Positions 45,791-54,640 of a stretch of 64,000 bases of DNA are shown here, in pieces. The notes beneath the pieces were generated by a model. The model was not told the origin of the DNA, ran no database searches, and worked only from the letters and a program-made list of their open reading frames with translations. Both the position numbers and the translations under genes were made by a program. Every line of letters begins with the position of its first letter. Position 1 is the first letter of the stretch. Source of the stretch: Desulfofundulus kuznetsovii DSM 6115 (GTDB lineage: Bacteria; Bacillota; Desulfotomaculia; Desulfotomaculales; Desulfovirgulaceae); assembly GCF_000214705.1 (NCBI RefSeq), contig NC_015573.1, positions 2,239,001-2,303,000 of the forward strand, read 5' to 3'.

Positions 45791-46522
45791 CTAAAAACCC
45801 TCCCGATGCCCCGTCCCGGGGAGATATCCCAGCCTGGCCAGTGCCCGGCACGCGGCCTGTTGCTCCGCTTCTTTTTTCGTACGCCCCTGCCCCCGGCCCA
45901 TCTCCTTACCCCCAAAATATACCGCGGCAGTAAAGATTTTATGATGATCGGGTCCTTCCTCACGCAAAATGGCGTAACTTATGTCTACTTGACCTTCTTC
46001 CTGCAGGATTTCCTGCAGTTCGGTTTTATAGTCCCGCTCCACGCGACCTTCCAGCACGTCATCAATGACCGGCTTGAGATACTGCAGGGCCACCTTTCTG
46101 GCCATCTCCAGCCCCTGGTCCAGGTAAACGGCTCCTAAAAGGGCCTCAAAGGCATCAGCCAGGATGGAGGGGCGTTCCCGCCCCCCCGAGCGTTCCTCCC
46201 CCCGGCCCATGTAAAGGCAGGAACCCAGATCCAGTTCCCGGGCCGTCCGGGCCAGGGAGGGCTCGCAGACTATCGCCGCCCGCAATCTGGTCAATTCCCC
46301 CTCGGTGTGCCCGGGATAGGTGCGGTAGAGATAATCGCTGACCACCAGTTCCAGCACCGCATCGCCGAGGAATTCCAACCGCTGGTTGTTTTCCTGACCC
46401 CGGAAAATTTTTTCGTAGGCATAGGAACTGTGGGTTAAAGCCAGGCACAGCAAATCCTCGTTTTGCCAGCGGAACCCGAGTTTTTCCTTCAAAATGCTGA
46501 TTTTTTCTTCATTGTACGCCAT
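45791..46522 (-). CDS. rnc: Ribonuclease III
   Basis: A 243-residue endonuclease for double-stranded RNA: catalytic RLEFLGDAVLEL near residue 45 and ADAFEALLGAVYLD, then a C-terminal dsRNA-binding domain (DYKTELQEILQEEG ... GRTKKEAEQQAACRAL). It processes rRNA. It lies 17 bp after fabF and just before ftsY, a common Firmicute order. Confidence 0.97.
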   Translation of the reverse strand: MAYNEEKISILKEKLGFRWQNEDLLCLALTHSSYAYEKIFRGQENNQRLEFLGDAVLELVVSDYLYRTYPGHTEGELTRLRAAIVCEPSLARTARELDLGSCLYMGRGEERSGGRERPSILADAFEALLGAVYLDQGLEMARKVALQYLKPVIDDVLEGRVERDYKTELQEILQEEGQVDISYAILREEGPDHHKIFTAAVYFGGKEMGRGQGRTKKEAEQQAACRALARLGYLPGTGHREGF

Positions 46523-46539
46523 CTAATCACCATTTTACC

Positions 46540-47775
46540 TTAAAGCTTGCGGAATATAAGGGTAGCGTTATGTCCCCCAAAACCAAAGGAGTTGCTTAAG
46601 GCCACCTCCACAGGCACCTTGCGGGCCCGGTTGGGTACGTAGTCCAGGTCGCATTCCGGATCCGGTTCCTCATAATTGATGGTTGGGGGGATCACCCCGT
46701 GGTAAAGGGCCAGCACGCAGACGACTGCCTCCAGGCCACCCGCCGCCCCCAGGAGGTGGCCGGTCATGGACTTGGTGGAACTGACGGCCAGCCGGTAAGC
46801 GTGATCACCAAAGACACGTTTAATGGCCACCGTCTCCAGCCGGTCTCCCAGAGGGGTGGAGGTACCGTGGGCGTTGATATAATCCACCTTTTCCGGCGGA
46901 AGGGCGGCATCTTTGAGGGCCAGTTCCATGGATAAAGACGCCCCGCTGCCCTCGGGATCGGGCGCCGTAATGTGGTAGGCGTCGCAGCTGGTGCCGTAAC
47001 CCACCACCTCGGCGTAAATGCGGGCCTTTCGCCCTTGGGCGTGCTCCAGGGTCTCCAGGATCAGGATGGCTGCCCCTTCACCAATGACAAAACCGTCCCG
47101 CCCGGCATCAAAGGGCCGGCTGGCTTTCTCCGGTTCGTCATTGCGGGTGGAAAGGGCCTTCATGGCCGAAAAACCCGCCACCGCCAGGGGGGTGATGGGC
47201 GCCTCGCTGCCGCCAGTGATCACTATATCCGCATGGCCCCACTGGAGCAGGCGAAAGGCATCACCCACGGCATGACTGCTTGAGGCACAGGCGCTGGTGA
47301 CAGTTAAATTACAACCCCGCAGCCGGTGGGTGATGGCAATCTGCCCTGCCCCCATGTTGGCAATCATCATGGGGATGAAAAAGGGACTCACCCGTCCAGG
47401 GCCGCGTTTCAGAAGAACCTGGTGCTGCTCTTCCAGGGTCTCAATACCGCCAATACCCGAGCCCAAAATAACGCCAACCCGGTCCCTGTCCACCTGTTCC
47501 AGGTCAAGACCGGCATCTTCCAGCGCCATGTTCGTAGCGGCCAGGGCAAACTGGGTAAAGCGATCCATGCGCCGGGCTTCTTTTTTGTCAATGTACCGGG
47601 TGGGGTCGAAATCCTTTACCTCGGCGGCAAAGCGGGTATCGTAGGCACTGGCATCAAAGCGGGTAATGGGCCCCACGCCGCTCTTCCCTGCCGTGATATT
47701 GGCCCAAAAGGTTTCGACACCGGTACCCACGGGGGATATTATTCCCACACCGGTTACCACAACTCTATTGGACAA
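46540..47775 (-). CDS. fabF: Beta-ketoacyl-ACP synthase II
   Basis: A 411-residue condensing enzyme for fatty-acid elongation. Cys in [15 protein letters not shown], His in [11 protein letters not shown] and His in [16 protein letters not shown] form the triad. The start is TTG 47775 with AGGAGG upstream. It is separated from acpP by a hairpin. Confidence 0.96.
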   Translation of the reverse strand: MSNRVVVTGVGIISPVGTGVETFWANITAGKSGVGPITRFDASAYDTRFAAEVKDFDPTRYIDKKEARRMDRFTQFALAATNMALEDAGLDLEQVDRDRVGVILGSGIGGIETLEEQHQVLLKRGPGRVSPFFIPMMIANMGAGQIAITHRLRGCNLTVTSACASSSHAVGDAFRLLQWGHADIVITGGSEAPITPLAVAGFSAMKALSTRNDEPEKASRPFDAGRDGFVIGEGAAILILETLEHAQGRKARIYAEVVGYGTSCDAYHITAPDPEGSGASLSMELALKDAALPPEKVDYINAHGTSTPLGDRLETVAIKRVFGDHAYRLAVSSTKSMTGHLLGAAGGLEAVVCVLALYHGVIPPTINYEEPDPECDLDYVPNRARKVPVEVALSNSFGFGGHNATLIFRKL

Positions 47776-47813
47776 AACCTTACCTCCTCAAGCGATTCAT
47801 AAAAGCATATTTC

Positions 47814-47839
47814 AAAAAGTCCCGCGCTTTACGCGGGAC
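47814..47839 (-). terminator. Attenuating terminator between acpP and fabF
   Basis: On the minus strand, GTCCCGCG-TAAAG-CGCGGGAC is followed by TTTTTGAAAT. Partial termination here would give extra acpP mRNA relative to fabF. Confidence 0.75.
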
Positions 47840-47855
47840 CCGGGACATATATTAC

Positions 47856-48086
47856 CTATAAATGCTCCTGAATATATCTGACAGCCTCACCCACGGTGCG
47901 GATCTTTTCCGCATCCTCATCGGGAATAGTCAGGTCGAATTCCTCTTCCAGGGCCATTACCAGTTCCACAATGTCCAGGGAGTCAGCCCCCAAATCTTCA
48001 ATGAAGGAGGCTTCCATGGTCACCTCGGATTCATCTACCCCCAATTGTTCCACAATGATGGCTTTAACCTTCTCAAAAACGGACAA
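47856..48086 (-). CDS. acpP: Acyl carrier protein
   Basis: A 76-residue acidic carrier with the phosphopantetheine Ser in [22 protein letters not shown] 48086 gives the usual [15 protein letters not shown] start and has GGGGGTG about 5 nt upstream; GTG 48095 would add three residues. It lies between fabG and fabF. Confidence 0.95.
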   Translation of the reverse strand: MSVFEKVKAIIVEQLGVDESEVTMEASFIEDLGADSLDIVELVMALEEEFDLTIPDEDAEKIRTVGEAVRYIQEHL

Positions 48087-48136
48087 ACGTTTCACCCCCT
48101 TCCCCTGCTACTATACACAAACTTTATGTACTCGGC

Positions 48137-48880
48137 CTACATAGTTAGACCTCCGTCAACGACAATGGTTTGGCCGGTAATATATCCCGCAGCATCGCTG
48201 GCCAGGAAAACCACCGCCGCCGCTACCTCTTCGGGCTGCCCGAAGCGGCCCAGGGCCACCCGGCTCAACATCTTTTCCCTGACGGCCCCGGATAGGGAGC
48301 CGGTCATATCGGTAAGGATAAACCCCGGTGCCACCGCGTTGACAGTGATGTTCCGGGAGCCCAGTTCTTTGGCCACCGCTTTGGTCAGACCGATGAGCCC
48401 CGCCTTGCTGGCGGCGTAATTGGCCTGGCCGGCGTTGCCCGTGATACCGACCACCGAACTGATGTTGATGATGCGGCCCCAGCGGGCTTTCATCATCAAC
48501 CGGGAAGCCGCTTTTATGGTGTTGAAAGCACCCTTTAAATTTACGTCCAGCACCCGGTCCCAATCTTCATCCGCCAGGCGCATCACCAGGTTATCCCTGG
48601 TGATCCCCGCGTTATTCACCAGGATATGCAGTGCACCCAGTTGCTCGGCGGCCACATTAACCAGTTTTACCGCCTCGGAAGGTACGGAAACATCCGCCTG
48701 GCAGGTTACCGCCTGCCGGCCCATCTCACGAATGCGGGCAGCCACTTCCTCGGCGGCAGCGGCCTGACCGTTAAAATTCACCACCACGTCCGCCCCGGCC
48801 CGGGCTAAAGCCAGGGCAACGGCCCGGCCGATGCCCCGGGAAGCGCCGGTAACAACAGCCTTTTTACCGTCAAGTAACAT
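48137..48880 (-). CDS. fabG: 3-oxoacyl-ACP reductase
   Basis: A 247-residue short-chain dehydrogenase: [13 protein letters not shown] cofactor motif, NNAG, catalytic Ser in NISSVVG and YAASKAG. It reduces 3-oxoacyl-ACP with NADPH. ATG 48880 follows AAGGAGG by 9 nt. It starts directly after the fabD stop. Confidence 0.96.
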   Translation of the reverse strand: MLLDGKKAVVTGASRGIGRAVALALARAGADVVVNFNGQAAAAEEVAARIREMGRQAVTCQADVSVPSEAVKLVNVAAEQLGALHILVNNAGITRDNLVMRLADEDWDRVLDVNLKGAFNTIKAASRLMMKARWGRIINISSVVGITGNAGQANYAASKAGLIGLTKAVAKELGSRNITVNAVAPGFILTDMTGSLSGAVREKMLSRVALGRFGQPEEVAAAVVFLASDAAGYITGQTIVVDGGLTM

Positions 48881-48881
48881 T

Positions 48882-49820
48882 TTAGCTAACCTCCTTAAGG
48901 CATGCAAGGACTTTTTCCAGGGACTCCGGGTCCTGGACCGACCAGCAGTTTACCTGACGGTTAATTTTGCGCAAAAGGCCGCATAATACCGTCCCGGGAC
49001 CCACCTCGATAAAGGCCCGGATGCCGCCGTCAATGAGCCGCCGCATGCTTTCCTCCCAGCGCACGGGGCTGTAAACCTGCTGTACCAGGAGCCTTTTTAC
49101 CTCCTCTTTGGAGGTCACGTAGTCAGCGGTAACATTGGCCACCACGGGAAACCGGGGATCCGCCACGACCACCTGTTCCAGTTCCCGGGCCAGTTTCTCC
49201 CCGGCCGGACGCATCAAGCTGGAATGGAAAGGAGCGCTTACGGCCAGGGGAACGCACCGCCTGGCTCCAGCTTCTTTGGCCAGCACACAGGCCCGTTCCA
49301 AAGCCTGCGTTTCCCCGGCAATGACCACCTGACCGGGACAGTTGAGGTTGACCGCTTCCACCACCCCGGCATCGGATGCCCGGCGGCAGATCTCCTGGGC
49401 CGTGGGAACATCAAGTCCGAGAACGGCCATCATCCCCCCGGCTCCCAGGGGTACCGCCTCCTGCATGAACTGGCCCCGCTTGCGCACAATTTTTACCGCA
49501 TCGGCAAAGGTCATGGCCCCCGCCGCCACCAGGGCGCTGTACTCCCCCAGGCTGTGGCCGGCAGCCACGTCCGGTACTACCCCCTTTTCCTGCAGCACCC
49601 GTAGACAGGCCACACTTACCGTGAGAATGGCCGGCTGGGCGTTCACGGTATGCTGCAGTTCCTCTGCCGGGCCTTCAAAACACAAGCGGCTTAAGGTAAA
49701 GCCCAGAGAGGAGTCGGCCTCTTCAAAGGTGCGCCGGGCGGCCGGGAAGCACTCGTACATCTGGCGGCCCATACCCACATACTGCGATCCCTGGCCGGGG
49801 AAGATAAAGGCCAGCTTCAT
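48882..49820 (-). CDS. fabD: Malonyl-CoA:ACP transacylase
   Basis: A 312-residue transacylase with [12 protein letters not shown], nucleophile Ser in [12 protein letters not shown], and APFHSSLM. It loads malonate onto ACP. ATG 49820 overlaps the fabK stop (ATGA). Confidence 0.97.
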   Translation of the reverse strand: MKLAFIFPGQGSQYVGMGRQMYECFPAARRTFEEADSSLGFTLSRLCFEGPAEELQHTVNAQPAILTVSVACLRVLQEKGVVPDVAAGHSLGEYSALVAAGAMTFADAVKIVRKRGQFMQEAVPLGAGGMMAVLGLDVPTAQEICRRASDAGVVEAVNLNCPGQVVIAGETQALERACVLAKEAGARRCVPLAVSAPFHSSLMRPAGEKLARELEQVVVADPRFPVVANVTADYVTSKEEVKRLLVQQVYSPVRWEESMRRLIDGGIRAFIEVGPGTVLCGLLRKINRQVNCWSVQDPESLEKVLACLKEVS

Positions 49821-50746
49821 TTGCCGGACACCACCCACCGGGATGCGGCCGATAGCAGGGCCGCCGCGCCCCGCACTACGTCCAGAATAATTTCCCGGGC
49901 GGGCTGAATTTCCCGTACCATGGCCGAAACCTGCCCGGCCATCACCGAACCGTATTCCACATCGCCTTCAACCATAGCCGCCCGCAGTTTCCCTACTCCC
50001 AGCCTCTCCAGTTCTTCCGGCGGGGCGCACCGGCTTTCCAGTTCTTCAAATTGTTTACTCAATTTATTGCGCAGTACCCGCACCGGGTGGCCTGTGGGCC
50101 GGCCGGTGACCACCGTATCCCGGTCCCTGGCCTTAATCACCATCTCCTTTACGGCCGGGTGAATGGTACATTCCGCCGCGCACATGAAACGGGTACCCAT
50201 CTGGACACCCTGCGCCCCCAGCATGAGGGCGGCGGCCAGACCCCGGCCGTCATAAATACCGCCAGCGGCAATGACGGGAATATCCACCGCGTCCACAATT
50301 TGCGGGACCAGGGGAAAAGTACACAGCTCACCCACATGGCCGCCGCTCTCCATGCCCTCGGCAATAAGGGCATCCACACCGCTTCTGGCCAGGCGCCTGG
50401 CCAGGGCTACCGAAGATACAACCGGAATTACCCGGATGCCTGCCGCCTGCAGGCCGGGCAGGTATTTCCCCGGGTTGCCCGCCCCGGTGGTAATTACCGG
50501 AACCCGTTCCTCCAGAAGTACCTGCATCACTTCGTCCACGTAAGGCGAGCGTAACATCACATTTACTCCGAAGGGTTTGGACGTCAGTTTCCGGGCCAGG
50601 TGTACCTGCTCCCGCACCCATTCCGGGGGGGCCTGGCCGGAACCAATAATCCCCAACCCGCCGGCCTCACTAACGGCAGCAGCCAGTTCAGCCGTGGAAA
50701 CCCAGGCCATCCCACCCTGGATGACGGGATATTCAATTCCCAGCAA
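49817..50746 (-). CDS. fabK: Enoyl-ACP reductase II, FMN-dependent
   Basis: A TIM-barrel reductase of the FabK/nitronate monooxygenase type: YPVIQGGMAWVS, FGVNVML, VITTGAGNPG, EGMESGGHVG and LGAQGVQMGTRFMCA. Its place in the fab operon makes FabK the likely identity. The first canonical codon is TTG 50746, but the family N-terminus (x-TKLCDLLGIEYP) continues in frame upstream to ATT 50770, behind GGGAG, so the true start may be this rare ATT codon (317 residues). Confidence 0.92.
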   Translation of the reverse strand: MLGIEYPVIQGGMAWVSTAELAAAVSEAGGLGIIGSGQAPPEWVREQVHLARKLTSKPFGVNVMLRSPYVDEVMQVLLEERVPVITTGAGNPGKYLPGLQAAGIRVIPVVSSVALARRLARSGVDALIAEGMESGGHVGELCTFPLVPQIVDAVDIPVIAAGGIYDGRGLAAALMLGAQGVQMGTRFMCAAECTIHPAVKEMVIKARDRDTVVTGRPTGHPVRVLRNKLSKQFEELESRCAPPEELERLGVGKLRAAMVEGDVEYGSVMAGQVSAMVREIQPAREIILDVVRGAAALLSAASRWVVSGK

Positions 50747-50747
50747 A

Positions 50748-51803
50748 TCACAAAGCTTCGTGCGGATAATGGTTATCCGTCTCCCTTCTCAAAGGTTTTG
50801 AACGGTAATCGTGCCAGCGCAGCAGGGTGGCTCCCCAGGTGAGCCCCGCGCCAAAGGCCACCAGCACCACGTGATCGCCGTTCTGGATCCGTCCCGCTTC
50901 CAGAGCCTCGTGCAAAGCCAGGGGAATGGAAGCAGCGGAAGTATTGCCGTAACGGTCCACATTGACCCATACCCGTTCCAAAGGCAGGGCCAGCCTTTTA
51001 GCGGCAGCCTCGATAATGCGGATGTTGGCCTGGTGGGGAATTAAAAAATCCAGCTCTTTTATATCCAGACCGGCTGCCTGCAAAACCTCCCGGCAGCTCT
51101 CTTCCATCACCTTGACGGCAAACTTAAACACTTCCCGGCCGTTCATATGTATGAAGTGCTGTTTTTTAGCCAGTGTTTCCTCAGAAGCCGGGTAACGGGA
51201 AAGGCCCGCCGGAAGGGATAAAAGAGGCCCCCCCGCTCCTTCCGCACCCAAACGGGTGGCCAGGATGCCGTAGCCCTCCGGTACCGGCCCCATAACCACT
51301 GCCCCGGCGCCGTCACCAAAGAGGACACACGTGTTGCGATCCTGCCAGTTCACCAGCCGGCTCAGGACCTCAGTGCCAACTACCAGGACGGTTCTGGCAG
51401 CCCGGGCGGCGATAAACTGGCTGCCGCAGGCCAGGGCGTATATAAAGCCGCTACACCCCGCCTGAACGTCAAAGGCCCCGGCCCTTTTTGCCCCCAGGGC
51501 ATGCTGCACCAGACAGGCCGTGGCCGGGAACAGCATGTCTGGGCTGCTGGTAGCCACGATTATTAAATCAATTTCCTCACCGGCAACCCCGGCATCCTCC
51601 AGGGCCTGCCGGGCGGCCTGAACAGCCAGGTCGGAAGCTGCCTCGTGATCTGCAGCAATATGTCTTGTCCGGATGCCCGTGCGGGTGCGGATCCACTCGT
51701 CACTGGTGTCCACCATACGCTCCAGATCCGCATTGGTAAGCACCCGTTCAGGCACATAAATGCCCGTACCCCAAATTCCCACGGGCAAAATTTCTTTGGA
51801 CAT
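50748..51803 (-). CDS. fabH: Beta-ketoacyl-ACP synthase III
   Basis: A 351-residue initiating condensing enzyme: catalytic Cys in VQAGCSGFIYAL, His in LIPHQANIRI, Asn in RYGNTSAASIP. ATG 51803 overlaps the plsX stop. It runs about 20 residues past the usual end (LLRW), reading through the fabK start region, so the tail is odd. Confidence 0.96.
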   Translation of the reverse strand: MSKEILPVGIWGTGIYVPERVLTNADLERMVDTSDEWIRTRTGIRTRHIAADHEAASDLAVQAARQALEDAGVAGEEIDLIIVATSSPDMLFPATACLVQHALGAKRAGAFDVQAGCSGFIYALACGSQFIAARAARTVLVVGTEVLSRLVNWQDRNTCVLFGDGAGAVVMGPVPEGYGILATRLGAEGAGGPLLSLPAGLSRYPASEETLAKKQHFIHMNGREVFKFAVKVMEESCREVLQAAGLDIKELDFLIPHQANIRIIEAAAKRLALPLERVWVNVDRYGNTSAASIPLALHEALEAGRIQNGDHVVLVAFGAGLTWGATLLRWHDYRSKPLRRETDNHYPHEAL

Positions 51804-52813
51804 TAACTTATCCCCACTTTCTGGTGCTCCGCGATGTCTTCAATACTGCTCCGGATGGCGCTTACCAGCCCGGCTTCAACTGCTTCCCTGGCCCTTTTAA
51901 TGGCGTTTTTAATCGCCCGGGCGGTAGAACTGCCGTGACAGATAATGGATACCCCGTTGACTCCTAAAAGCGGTGCGCCACCGTACTCCGCATAATCGAT
52001 GCGCTTTTCAAAGCACCTTAAAGCAGAGATGGCCATGGCCGTACCCATTTTGGCCAGCCAGCTCCTGGTAACTTCCTCCTTGATCATTCCCAGCAGTGCC
52101 GCCGCCAGCCCTTCTCCGGCCTTTAAAACAATGTTCCCCACAAAACCATCGCAAACCACCACGTCTACCGTGCCGGCGAAGATATCCCGCCCCTCCACGT
52201 TGCCGATAAAGTTAATATTTGCCTGGCGCAGGAGGGGAAAGGTGGCCAGGGTGAGTTCGTTGCCCTTTGTTTCTTCTTCACCCACATTTAAAAGGCCGAC
52301 CCGGGGCCGGGGAACGCCAAGGATTTTTTCGGCGTACAGGGAACCCATAATGGCAAACTGCAATAAATGGTGGGGTTTGCAGTCCACGTTGGCTCCCGCA
52401 TCTAAAAGGACGGTGGTTCCCCCCCGCCGGGGTAAAATACTGGCTATGGCCGGGCGGTCAATCCCCTGGATGCGTCCGAGACCTAAAAGGGAAGCCGCCA
52501 TGGCCGCTCCCGTGCTGCCGGCAGAAACCAGGGCCGCTGCCTCCCCTTCCTTAACCAGCCTGACAGCCTGCACAATGGAAGACTGCTTCTTTTTCCGGAC
52601 TGCTACGGCCGGCTGTTCCTCCATGGTAATAATTTCCGGGGCGTGGAACACCTCAATAGGGTTCGGGAGCGACTGACCCAATTCGGCCAGAATTTTTTCC
52701 CGGTCCCCCACCAGAATGATCTCCTGGCGGTATTCCCGGGCCGCTTCCACTGCCCCCCGCACGATTTCTCCCGGCGCATGGTCACCGCCCATGGCATCAA
52801 CGGCAATTTTCAC
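51803..52813 (-). CDS. plsX: Phosphate acyltransferase
   Basis: A 336-residue enzyme making acyl phosphate from acyl-ACP: MKIAVDAMGGDHAP at the start, SAGSTGAAMAASLLGLGRI, and LLDAGANVDCKPHHLLQFA. Start GTG 52813 overlaps the fapR stop (GTGA). It feeds phospholipid synthesis. Confidence 0.97.
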   Translation of the reverse strand: MKIAVDAMGGDHAPGEIVRGAVEAAREYRQEIILVGDREKILAELGQSLPNPIEVFHAPEIITMEEQPAVAVRKKKQSSIVQAVRLVKEGEAAALVSAGSTGAAMAASLLGLGRIQGIDRPAIASILPRRGGTTVLLDAGANVDCKPHHLLQFAIMGSLYAEKILGVPRPRVGLLNVGEEETKGNELTLATFPLLRQANINFIGNVEGRDIFAGTVDVVVCDGFVGNIVLKAGEGLAAALLGMIKEEVTRSWLAKMGTAMAISALRCFEKRIDYAEYGGAPLLGVNGVSIICHGSSTARAIKNAIKRAREAVEAGLVSAIRSSIEDIAEHQKVGIS

Positions 52814-53388
52814 TGCCGCCAGACCTCCTCTGCTATGGCGAAGATGAGAAATTTTCCTTCCAGCACTACCTCGTTATTGACTCTTGAGGTAACCCTTACC
52901 ATATATTTATTGCCTTTTTTGCGCCTTACAAACGCCCTGGCTACCACCTTTTCCCCGCAGAACACCGGGCGGCGGAAACTCACCTTGGTGGTGCCGGTAA
53001 GGGCCACCTCAGCATCGCATAAAGCCACCGCCAGGGAGTTGGCCTGGGCAAACAAATAATGCCCCCGGGCCACGCGGGTGCGCTTGAGGGTCATCTCATC
53101 GGTGATGGTCAGTATGGAAACGCCCGATTTGCCTATGTTCAGCTCCACCAGCTCACCCACCAGATCGGTTTCACTTAAAGCCCGGAGCCGGCCGTAAACA
53201 CCCCGGGCCACCTGCTCCAAACGCTCACGTTTTTCCGGAATATGTAGCTCATTGCGATCCAGCCGGATGGTCTGCACGCTGACCCCAAGGATAGCGGCGA
53301 GATCCTCATCGGTGAGGAAAGGGTTGCCGGTCAGATAGCGGGCGACCAGTTGCTGGCGATTCAATTTTCCCGCATGACTTCTGGACAT
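52810..53388 (-). CDS. fapR: Malonyl-CoA-responsive fatty acid regulator
   Basis: A 192-residue repressor with an N-terminal helix-turn-helix (NPFLTDEDLAAILGVSVQTIRLDRNELHIPE) and a hot-dog thioesterase-like ligand domain. It represses fab and pls genes until malonyl-CoA binds. Its own operon promoter carries a matching box (53407-53423). Confidence 0.95.
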   Translation of the reverse strand: MSRSHAGKLNRQQLVARYLTGNPFLTDEDLAAILGVSVQTIRLDRNELHIPEKRERLEQVARGVYGRLRALSETDLVGELVELNIGKSGVSILTITDEMTLKRTRVARGHYLFAQANSLAVALCDAEVALTGTTKVSFRRPVFCGEKVVARAFVRRKKGNKYMVRVTSRVNNEVVLEGKFLIFAIAEEVWRQ

Positions 53389-53406
53389 TACCCCATCACC
53401 AAAAAT

Positions 53407-53423
53407 TTAGCACCAGGTACTAA
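53407..53423 (-). promoter_or_regulatory. FapR operator
   Basis: TTAGCACCAGGTACTAA matches the FapR consensus TTAGTACCTnnTACTAA closely and lies 18 bp before the fapR start, just downstream of the -10 box. Confidence 0.88.
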
Positions 53424-53427
53424 AATA

Positions 53428-53456
53428 AGTATAGCGGGAATGCCAAAATAAAGCAA
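53428..53456 (-). promoter_or_regulatory. Sigma-A promoter of the fapR-fab operon
   Basis: On the minus strand, TTGCTT and TATACT are spaced 17 bp apart. The FapR box overlaps the transcription start. Confidence 0.75.
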
Positions 53457-53543
53457 CTCCTTCAGGGCAAAAAATTTTCCGGTGCAGGCAGGGCAAACAT
53501 ACCCGCCTTTACCGGAGCTGCCTGGGTAATTCTGTATTCGCCT

Positions 53544-53695
53544 GCCGTTTTGCTCCGTTCCCCAGCACTCACCCAGCACTCACCGGTTCCAGGTACCTGC
53601 ACAGGGACTAAAGCCGCAATGGTTAGCAGTATTACTATCAGAGAACCAGGTTGCGGTGAGTGCTGGGCCAGGGTCGCTGCTTAGTGCAAAACGGC
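53544..53695. repeat. Nested inverted repeat with CCAGCACTCACC ends, copy C
   Basis: The outer arms are GCCGTTTTGC (53544) and GCAAAACGGC (53686). The inner arms are CCAGCACTCACCG (53573) and CGGTGAGTGCTGG (ends 53666). The left inner arm is partly doubled (CCAGCACTCAC at 53562). The inner arms equal those in both cobalamin riboswitches, but no B12 aptamer core is present here. It fills the gap between rpmF and fapR. Confidence 0.75.
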
Positions 53696-53759
53696 GGCTC
53701 TTATCCGCTGATAATGGTTATGAATGCGTCATGTGCGCCTGCTTAAACTTTACATGGTC

Positions 53760-53936
53760 CTACTGAAATTTCACCACTTCTTTTGCCTTGTAATACCCGC
53801 ATTCCGGGCAAACCCGGTGAGGCATAATCAGGGCACGGCACTGGGAACAACGCACCAGTCCCGGGGCTTCTATCTTCCAGTGGGCCCGCCGCATTCTGGC
53901 CCGCCGCTTGGAAGTTTTCCTTTTCGGAACACCCAT
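53760..53936 (-). CDS. rpmF: Ribosomal protein bL32
   Basis: A 58-residue basic protein, MGVPKRKTSKRRARMRRAH, with the zinc-ribbon CSQC...CPEC. It follows the YceD-like gene, as in many bacteria. ATG 53936 is chosen by homology. Confidence 0.97.
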   Translation of the reverse strand: MGVPKRKTSKRRARMRRAHWKIEAPGLVRCSQCRALIMPHRVCPECGYYKAKEVVKFQ

Positions 53937-53963
53937 AACACTCCACCCCCCTTTAACCAAAGG

Positions 53964-54500
53964 TTACCGGTTGCTATCCTTAAACATGTCCTTGAGTATC
54001 ATCAGGCGCGGGTCCACATCTTCCCCGGAACAGGCACAGGGTGCCACGTTCAGGTTCTGGCCACACCGGGGACAGAGACCGCGGCAACCCTCATCACAGA
54101 GGAAACGCATGGGCAATACCAGCAAAATGCTCTTTAGCACTTCCGGCGTAATATCCAGGACATCGCCGGAAAAGGGGATCCATTCCTGGTACTCTTCTTT
54201 AGCCGGATCTGCAACAACCATCTCTACACTGTCCGCAGGATAGTATACCTCGCTCAGCGTGGCCTCCACCGGCAAGCGAAAAGGCTCCAAACAGCGGGCA
54301 CAGCGGACTTCCAGGGTACCCTTGACCTCCCCCTCCACTAAAAGGGTTTTCCCGGTATTACTGATCTCAAGGAACGCCCGGGCAGGGCCGTCAAAGCTCA
54401 ACCTGTCCCCGTGGAATTCCAGTTCCGGCAATGGAGAAGAAAGTTCCAGCTCTATGCTTTCCCCGGGGCTCTTTTTCAAATCCGCCACATTAATACGCAT
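53964..54500 (-). CDS. YceD/DUF177 family protein, 23S rRNA accumulation-related
   Basis: A 178-residue protein with RCARCLEPF and DEGCRGLCPRCGQNL cysteine pairs and a C-terminal DPRLMILKDM. YceD-family genes sit before rpmF and are linked with 23S rRNA and L32 in other bacteria. ATG 54500 has GGGGTG 6 nt upstream. A consensus promoter precedes it. Confidence 0.9.
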   Translation of the reverse strand: MRINVADLKKSPGESIELELSSPLPELEFHGDRLSFDGPARAFLEISNTGKTLLVEGEVKGTLEVRCARCLEPFRLPVEATLSEVYYPADSVEMVVADPAKEEYQEWIPFSGDVLDITPEVLKSILLVLPMRFLCDEGCRGLCPRCGQNLNVAPCACSGEDVDPRLMILKDMFKDSNR

Positions 54501-54529
54501 GTCAAACACCCCTTAATTTAACAAAACTC

Positions 54530-54558
54530 ATTATATAGGGGTGTCGTTCCTTTGTCAA
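54530..54558 (-). promoter_or_regulatory. Consensus sigma-A promoter for yceD-rpmF
   Basis: On the minus strand, TTGACA and TATAAT are both perfect and spaced 17 bp apart. The DUF177 start is 30 bp downstream. Confidence 0.9.
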
Positions 54559-54590
54559 GGCAAATGCCTGGGCAGTCGCCCTCAATGGCA

Positions 54591-54624
54591 CTAAAAACAC
54601 CGCCGGTTGCCTGGCCGGCGGTGT
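54591..54624 (-). terminator. Terminator of the acetyl-CoA synthetase operon
   Basis: On the minus strand, ACACCGCCGG-CCAGGCAA-CCGGCGGTGT is followed by TTTTTAG. Confidence 0.88.
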
Positions 54625-54640
54625 AGCTGCTCGCCTATAA

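Noticed and set aside
53388-53579. 63-codon minus frame upstream of fapR
   Set aside because: It overlaps the fapR promoter and operator and has no family resemblance beyond a chance CPAC.
53544-53760. Third cobalamin riboswitch upstream of fapR
   Set aside because: The arm motif and a loosely similar flank are present, but the core boxes (CCGGTGCAAATCCGG, GCCACTG and AGTCAGGAGACCTGCC) are missing.
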